In this document: positions 45,806-64,000 of the stretch, piece by piece | How positions within the stretch are numbered: position 1 is the stretch's first letter | Layout of the letters: every line of letters starts with the position of its first letter | Source: Echiichthys vipera | Taxonomy: Eukaryota; Chordata; Actinopteri; Perciformes; Trachinidae | Direction of reading: 5' to 3' | DNA: 64,000 nucleotides | NCBI GenBank assembly: GCA_963691815.1 | Contig: OY829660.1 | Coordinates: 2,687,882 to 2,751,881, forward strand | Translations under genes and position numbers: made by a program | Notes under the pieces: model-generated | Seen by the model: the letters and a program-made list of their open reading frames with translations, nothing else | What the model was told of the DNA's origin: nothing | Database searches by the model: none

Positions 45806-46165
45806 AATTTCATTCATTCATTCATTCATCTTTAACCGCTTATCCCGGGGTCGGGGTCGCGGGGAGTCCCGATCCCAGCTGACATCGGGCGTGAGGCGGG
45901 GTCCACCCTGGGCAGGACGCCAGTCTATCACAGGACACATAGAGACGAACAGAGACAGACAACCATTCACACCTACGGGTGATTTAGAGTCATCAATGAA
46001 CCGAACACCTGCACGTCTTTGGACTGTGGGAGGAAACCGGAGAACCCGGAGAAAACCCACGCAGACACGGGGACAACATGCAAACTCCACACAGAAGGGC
46101 CCCAGCCGGGATTCAAACCAGGAACCATCTCAATGTGAGGCGACAGTGCTAACCACTACAGTCCA
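45806..46165 (-). mobile_element. SINE with tRNA-like head and L2-like tail
   Basis: On the minus strand there is a head with GTAGTGGTTAGCACTG (A-box-like) and GGTTTGAATCCCGGCTGGGG (B-box-like). After it comes the tail with TGTGATAGACTGGCGTCCTG, ending in (GAAT)n. It is the most complete copy of this family in the window. Confidence 0.7.
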
Positions 46166-46300
46166 AAGCAACTGGACTTGGTTATTTGTCCAGGAAGACG
46201 TTTCACCTCTCATCCAAGAGGCTTCATCAGTTCATGTACGCATCTGACCAGGACCAGGACCAGGACCAGGACCAGGCTGGGACTGGTCCAACTAGCTGGT
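46163..46300. repeat. Fish interspersed repeat with (CAGGAC)n
   Basis: AAAGCAACTGGACTTGG, GAAGACGTTTCACCTCTCAT and AGGCTTCATCAGTTCATG, then about five CAGGAC units. An inverted relative lies at 49215-49450. Confidence 0.7.
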
Positions 46301-47279
46301 GTGAGATCCAGGTATACTCTCACAATGCCGATGATGTCACTGCAACCTTAATGGCCTCCTGTGACCCCAATAGAGCACTAACCAAGTCCAGACCAACCTC
46401 CCACCAACGACTGCCACTCTAACGACGGTCTAACAAACAAATAAACAACAACAACAAAAAACATAACTCTGATTTTGTTTTTATTCCTGTTTTGTTTCTT
46501 TACATTGTTTCTTTTTATGTTGTTTTTCTTTGTTCACATGTTCAAAAAATAAACTAAATTATGAAAAGTAAGTGTTTATCTTGGATCAAAGGTTTTAAAT
46601 ACAGACTTGGAGATCTAATATTTTTACAAAACAATAATAAAATACAGGACTTTGCGTAGTTTTCCTGCAGTTGTGCTCGTGTTTGATCCGTGTCACTGTA
46701 ACGTGACAGGGAACAGCACTAAAACCTTTCAAAAGCGTGCAAACCAGTTGCCTTAAAGGTAAGTAAATATAACTATTCGTCCTTAGTTATGTCAGTAGAC
46801 TTAAAGCAGACATCATTTAGGATTATTAGTTATATTTACCGACCTTTGCATGTTTTTTTTAAGTGATAAAAACTTGCTCAGAGTCTAAAAACCAGCCGAG
46901 CTGCAGCGGCTCCTTGTTTCCTGCAGGGAGAAGCAAAGTGTCGTTGTTTAGAGGGGATTTATTTCCCTCCGTGTGTGTTTGTTCTTTTTATTCTGTGGTT
47001 TATCCAACAGATACTGTCCATTTCCTACAGTCCACCGGCAGCCTGAACACTGCAAAACCATCTGAAACTCATCAAATGGACAATTTAAATCCATAAATGC
47101 ATCTTATTTTACTCCCAACTGCTCCTGTTTTTAAGTTTAGTATACTCTTTCTATATATATATATAGAGAGAGAGAGAGGGAGAGAGATATATATATGCCG
47201 AAAAACACAAAACGTTTGAAAAATTCTTAAGCATATCTGAAATACCAAGAAGTAAAAGTGACACAAAGACACAGCAAAT

Positions 47280-47400
47280 TTGAAATAGTAAATTTAACAC
47301 TTTCAGAGTTGACACTGTAAGAGTGTAAATTTAACACTTTCAGGGTTGAATTTAACACTGAACCACTGTAAGAGTGTAAAATGAACACTTTCGGTGAAGT
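47280..47400 (+). repeat. Short tandem repeat AACACTTTCAG/GTAAGAGTGTAAA
   Basis: Three to four degenerate units of about 34-46 bp. Confidence 0.75.
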
Positions 47401-47483
47401 TCCTCGTCCGGACGCTCTCGATGATGCAACAAGTTCCCACTCCAAGATTTCAAGGTGTTCGGTTTTCTAATGTTTAAACACAA

Positions 47484-47780
47484 TAGGAGACTTATTTACA
47501 GTGCCAAATCATAACAGAAGTTATCTCAGGACACTTTACAGAGTAGGTAAAGACCACACTCTATGACTTATTTATGATTTACAGAGACCCAACAATTCCC
47601 CCGTAGAGTACTGTGGCAACGAAAACCTTCACTATAACAGACAGGAACGTCTGACAGACCCAGCTCTGTGGAGGACGCACATCTGTCTGCACCGGAGAGA
47701 GGAAGAGAAGGAGAGAGAGAGAGAGACAAGGACAGACACAAAGACAGAGACAGAGAGACAGTCCCAGAGATGCAAGCAAC
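47484..47780 (-). mobile_element. SINE/LINE-type interspersed repeat
   Basis: The tail AGTGCCAAATCATAACAG and GAGTAGGTAAAGACCACAC is followed by CAACAATTCCCCCGTAGAG, a GACCCAGCTCTGTGGAGGAC segment and a GA-rich tract. Confidence 0.6.
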
Positions 47781-48059
47781 CACAAAAGTAACAGTAACTA
47801 TAATAATATCTATAGTAATGTGAATATGACTCACATGTTATGGCAGTTAATAAAGTAGAATAGTAGAAACAAGCACAGCTAAGGTGACAGAATATGACAA
47901 TGATAATAATTATGTTGGTAAATAGGATCAATGATGAGCAGTGGTAAAAACAGCTGTGATACAGTGAGATATATTATTGATGATGTTTTTATGGCTACAA
48001 ATGTTATTATTTATAAGACTAAAGATAGTTAATATGAGTAACAGTGATAATAGCAGCAG

Positions 48060-48460
48060 GAAGCGTCATGCAGGACCACGGCAGCAGGCACCACCACCAT
48101 CAGCAGAGACCTACACACAGGACCACAGCAGCAGGCACCACCACCACCATCAGCAGAGACCTACACACAGGACCACAGCAGCAGGCACCACCACGATCAG
48201 CAGAGACCTACACACAGGACCACCGCAGCAGGCACCACCACCACCATCAGCAGAGACCTACACACAGGACCACAGCAGCAGGCACCACCACCATCAGCAG
48301 AGACCTACACACAGGACCACGGCAGCAGGCACCACCACCACCATCAGCAGAGACCTACACACAGGACCACAGCAGCAGGCACCACCACGATCAGCAGAGA
48401 CCTACACACAGGACCACAGCAGCAGGCACCACCACCATCAGCAGAGACCTGCGAGACGAC
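48060..48460 (+). repeat. 47-50 bp minisatellite, about 8 units
   Basis: Units contain CAGGACCACAGCAGCAGGCA, CCACCACCATCAGCAGAGAC and CTACACA. Because some units differ by 3 bp, several frames stay open and give His/Gln/Thr-rich peptides. I regard them as non-coding. Confidence 0.93.
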
Positions 48461-49214
48461 AAAACACAAACTTTAATGCCAGTTTGAAACTGACATTAAA
48501 GGGCGCCTTGTGCGTCGAGAGCCTCTACTCTGGGACTTTTGTCGGGGAAAAGCTGTCGTCGATGATGGTTTTGGAGTCGAAAGTGGCTCCACTGTAAACA
48601 CGGGCAGTATAATCAGTTTACATGTAATTGTTTCCCCTGATGAGACCTGTAATTGTTCGCCGGCGCCCTCTGAGCTCTTACATTACTTCATTCATACGTT
48701 CATCTTTCAAACGAGCGGCACAAGTGAAGCAGCACGGGCCGAGCCGTCGTTCTGCTTTCAGTCTCCGAGGACAAATTTCCCGATAAGGAATGTAGGGCAA
48801 TTAACACCGGCAGCCTGGAGGGTATGGACTAAGAACGACAGAGATGAACATGAACTGCTCATCCCTGCTGACTGTCACCAGTGGTCCTGCAGACACCTGC
48901 TGCAGCGGGAACTACCACAGGGATAGTTTGGACCATTTCCATGTGGTCAGATTTTGTCACCAGGGTCGCACGGCAATCGTACAAGACACAGTCAGGAAAC
49001 GTTAACAGGCGTGTAGTTGAGATCAAAATGAAGGACGAGTTTGAAAATGGGTGTGATCCGAGCGAGGGTGCTGTAAGTAGAGGGGTAGACAAGATGGTCT
49101 TATGATGCTTCTGGACGAAGAACCCAAGTAAAGAAATTCATTTTGTCCAGCCATCTTTTTTTAATCCAACTTGGTGGAAGTTCAAGAACCCTAATGTATG
49201 AAGTGAAGTGTCCA

Positions 49215-49450
49215 CAGGTGTCGTCATTTCCCCGCGTCCCATTCATTGGGAAAGTTTTCTTTGACACCGTACTCGATTGATCTGGTCCTGGTCCTGGTCC
49301 AGTCCCAGCCTGGTCCTGGTCCAGTCCCAGCCTGGTCCTGGTCCTGGTCCTGGTCCTGGTCAGATGCGTACATGAACTGATGAAGCCTCTTGGATGAGAG
49401 GTGAAACGTCTTCCTGACAAAGAACCAAGTCCAGTTGCTTTGGACTGAAA
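49215..49450. repeat. Fish interspersed repeat with (GGTCCT)n, inverted relative of 46163
   Basis: GGTCCTGGTCCAGTCCCAGC appears twice, then GGATGAGAGGTGAAACGTCT and AAGTCCAGTTGCTTTGGACT. Confidence 0.7.
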
Positions 49451-49940
49451 TTGCTTTGAGGGTAAGTAAGTAAGTACCGGCGACCCCGATGACGTGCTCC
49501 GCCCGTTTGTCCACCAGCGGGGCTCACTGGTAGATTAAACTTTTAGCAAAACCAGTCTGCAGTAAAACAAATACATCCTTTCTTTGGAGGAAATGCTCCA
49601 GGGCAAGTTTCTGCTCAGTTTTCCAACAAAACTTGCCACTGAAATCATTTACAACTACAACTGGATGTAGGAATGTTCGCGTACCCAAGTCCACGCCCGA
49701 GCGCCAAGCACAAACCAACAGACCAACATGAAAAACAATAGAAAAACATCAGATATCATGAACTAAAAGTGTGAGCAGATGAGTCGTGTCTCTGCCGGAG
49801 CCTTGCACCTTCACAGAGACGGGACCTAAGCTGCTGAATGTGTTTCACCACGGCTCTTTTTAGCCACGCACCCCCCTTCTCCTGCCCAGAACTCCAATTT
49901 GGTCCGGTCTCAAATGATAAATACCTACATTTTTCTAGTA

Positions 49941-50167
49941 CAGGGCTGGGAAATCCCGGTCCTGGAGGGCCTCTGTCCTGCATGTTTTAGTTTCTCTCTG
50001 CTCCAACACACCTGAGTCTAACACACCTGAGTCTGATGCTCTGCTCGTTATCAAGCAGCTGAAGCTCGTCACAGTGTGGTTAGGGTTAGACTCAGGTGTG
50101 TTAGGGTAGGGAGGAACCTAAAACATGCAGGACAGTGGCTCTCCAGGACCTGAACTGCCCAGCCCTG
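49941..50167. mobile_element. hAT MITE, 227 bp, with 8-bp target duplication
   Basis: Ends CAGGGCTGGG and CCCAGCCCTG with long inverted arms. Flanks are TTCTAGTA (49933-49940) and CTCTAGTA (50168-50175), 7 of 8 identical, as expected for hAT insertion. Confidence 0.85.
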
Positions 50168-50616
50168 CTCTAGTAGAAGGTCTCAAGATAATTATGAGCC
50201 TTTCGATTTGTATCCAAATCTTTTTTTCGGAGGTGGTCTTCAGTGAATGGGCAAATTTGCTTCCAGGCACAAGGACAGGTGACACAATGAGGCAAGTGCT
50301 GCAGTACCACGCTTGGACGCTAAGCCTATTGGAGCGCTCGACGAGAGCACCTGTCCTGGGGACCTGCACGTCAGCCGCCTTGCGATGCATTGGGGTCGTG
50401 TTGCACGCTCTTAATCAGCACAAAATTGAGATCGAGACTGTTTTATGGAAATAACAAGTGCCAGCACGACTCCCGAAAATGTTGCAGATACAAAAAGACA
50501 GATTCAGCAACGTTTTTCTCGCCTCAGATGTTTTCAGAAACACATTTCGGTGAAATATTTTCATCGCACCGGGGAAAGATCCAAACCACAGCCTGCTCGG
50601 AAATATGGGAGCCCTG

Positions 50617-50800
50617 ACTGATGACTCTAAATCACCCGTAGGTGTGAATGGTTGTCTGTCTCTGTTCGTCTCTATGTGTCCTGTGATAGACTGGCGTCCT
50701 GTCCAGGGTGGACCCCGCCTCACGCCCCATGTCAGCTGGGATCGGCTCCAGCCCCCGAGACCCCGACAGGGACAAGTGGTTGAAGATGGATGATGAATGA
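50617..50800 (+). mobile_element. SINE/LINE tail, GATAGACTGGCGTCCTGTCC type
   Basis: Nearly identical to 28200-28395, ending in GGATGATGAATGATGATG. Confidence 0.7.
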
Positions 50801-50916
50801 TGATGAAGAGGGAAGCGTTCGTCGTGGATGTAGGAGGGTGTTTTCAGCGCCACAGTGGACGCGTACAGTCCCCTTTAAAAAAGCATGCTGTCATCTAGAA
50901 CCTGTGCCAGAAGTGA

Positions 50917-50970
<54 letters not shown>
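50917..50970 (+). repeat. (TG)n microsatellite
   Basis: About 27 TG units, with a shorter (AC)n at 51166-51198. Confidence 0.97.
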
Positions 50971-50971
<1 letters not shown>

Positions 50972-51161
50972 AGAGTTTCTCCGTCCATCTTGAAGTCATC
51001 AAGGTCTGGGGAACAGCTCGGCCTTTCACTCTCTCCGACTCACTTTTGTGTGTTTTTTTTCGGGCTGTTTTCTCAACCACTGCTGTTTCCTTCACCCAAG
51101 GGTGGGACTGTGGCCTCCAACAGAAACACCAGCCAGCATGACCTTCCTGCCAGCATTCCTG

Positions 51162-51200
<39 letters not shown>

Positions 51201-51679
51201 TACCCATAACAACAGAAAGGTTAACAGAAAATAACGTACAAGTCAAACAATAATAAGGAAAAACTAATTAAAGCCATAAGAGCGCACGAGGGGCGGCTGG
51301 TGAGAAGGAGAAAACGAGCACACCTGCAGGCTGCAGAGTCAAAGAGAGAGAGAGAGAGAAAGGAAGTAAGACAGAGGGAGAGATAACAGCAGAGCAAAGA
51401 GAGAGAGAGAGGAGGAGCAACAGAATAAAGAGAAAGACAAGAGAGGCAGAAAGCTCCAGCACACATCAGTTAGTAGCAGCAAGAGCGAGAGAGGACACAA
51501 AAAAGGAGAAGGAGAAAAAGTAAAAGCCAAAGAAAAGGACGTGAAAGGCCGAAGGGAGTCGTTGGGAATCCGTCCAGCAGCAGAGACTTTGTGTCCCAAA
51601 GTGAACAGACAAGAACCAGTGTGAGCGGGGAGTCTGTGCTGGGAGGGCGGACTGGTTTGTACCCACAGTGAGCAGCACC

Positions 51680-63460
<11,781 letters not shown>

Positions 63461-63851
63461 GTAAAACATAAACATTCACATTTTTAAAGGAGGAATCCAC
63501 CAATTTTATACATTAAAGTCTGTTTTTGAGATCCACAAGATTGGAAATGGAAGAGTCTCGGGTTAGAAAGAAGAGATGATGAGATGCATCATCTCTGCTC
63601 GTGGTCAGATGTGCAAACATTAGCTGCTAATAGCGAGACACACCCGAATCTCCAACATCAATGTAAGTGGTTGTGTTGCATTGTGGGTAATGCTGGTGCC
63701 ACAAGGACGAGGAAGAGTGTGTGGAATAAAAAAGGCATTATGTGTGCATGCGAGAAGCCGTTTCTCACAAGAGTGATGTGAAAAGAAAATATGGAAACAA
63801 CAAAATGCACACGACTTTTGTCTCCATTGCTTGAGTAACAGTACAAAACAC

Positions 63852-63886
<35 letters not shown>

Positions 63887-64000
63887 GTTTCACAGCATGC
63901 ACACACCATTATAACTGATCTATTATTAGTCTCTGAACAGCAGACACTAGTCTCTTCCCTCTTCACTCTCACTTCAGGTGGTAATCACCGCTGATCGACG
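63461..64000 (+). other. CA8 intron 7, partial
   Basis: A short (TG)n lies at 63853-63884. The stretch after TCACTTCAG at 63977 does not translate to the expected CA8 C-terminus, so the next exon is taken to lie beyond the window. Confidence 0.7.

Larger units (their letters stand above)
45407..51679. other. Intergenic region between divergent RAB2A and CA8
   Basis: About 6.3 kb. It holds the RAB2A promoter, SINE copies (45806-46165 and 50617-50800), CAGGAC-repeat elements (46163-46300 and 49215-49450), a SINE tail with its neighbours (47484-47780), a minisatellite (48060-48460), an hAT MITE (49941-50167) and the purine-rich CA8 upstream region (51290-51560). No convincing additional gene was seen. 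Confidence 0.85.

Noticed and set aside
47977..48597. 206-residue His/Gln-rich protein
   Set aside because: It is driven by the 47-50 bp minisatellite. There is no domain, and flanking parts are repeat sequence.
63977..64000. CA8 exon 8 starting after TCACTTCAG
   Set aside because: The following bases translate as VVITADR, unlike the expected CA8 continuation (IEEFRRLR-like), so I take the AG as a chance match.

Overview
This is a window of a ray-finned (teleost-like) fish nuclear genome. The clues are two vertebrate multi-exon genes with short exons and GT-AG introns, very long dinucleotide arrays of (AC)n, (TG)n and (CT)n, and a dense set of fish-type repeats: tRNA-derived SINEs, LINE 3' ends with (GATGA)n-like tails, hAT and PIF/Harbinger MITEs, and minisatellites. 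The exons were found by reading splice signals and matching the translated pieces to known protein families.

Layout. 1-13329 lies downstream of RAB2A and holds repeats, a 200-N assembly gap (6885-7084) and a CpG-rich stretch (about 4560-6260) that may be a promoter. 13330-45406 on the minus strand is a complete RAB2A gene: eight coding exons giving 212 codons, from a start codon at 45406 to a stop at 13330. 45407-51679 is the intergenic space between two divergent genes. 51680 to the right edge, on the plus strand, is CA8 (carbonic anhydrase-related protein VIII). Exons 1-7 are present (239 codons) and the last exon(s) lie beyond the window. From memory, the head-to-head RAB2A/CA8 order matches other vertebrates, where CHD7 follows RAB2A; CHD7 would then lie to the left of this window.

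RAB2A is a Golgi/ER-Golgi small GTPase. CA8 is a catalytically dead carbonic anhydrase paralog known as an IP3-receptor binding protein. They are neighbours but not known pathway partners.

Mobile DNA. The most coherent repeat family is a PIF/Harbinger-type element of about 540-600 bp. It has six near-full copies plus one partial copy, TNA 3-bp target duplications, a relic Myb/SANT-like reading frame and a cluster of TGACG motifs. A long foldback MITE, two hAT MITEs with 8-bp duplications, several SINE and LINE copies and many minisatellites fill the introns.

I found no novel gene system. The observations most worth following are repeats at splice sites. RAB2A exon 6 lies between a (UG)n tract at its acceptor and a long (CA)n tract after its donor. 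RAB2A exon 3 has a UG-rich acceptor. CA8 exon 7 is preceded closely by a SINE carrying about 69 TG units. CA8 intron 4 carries an inverted pair of Harbinger elements that could pair over about 0.55 kb.
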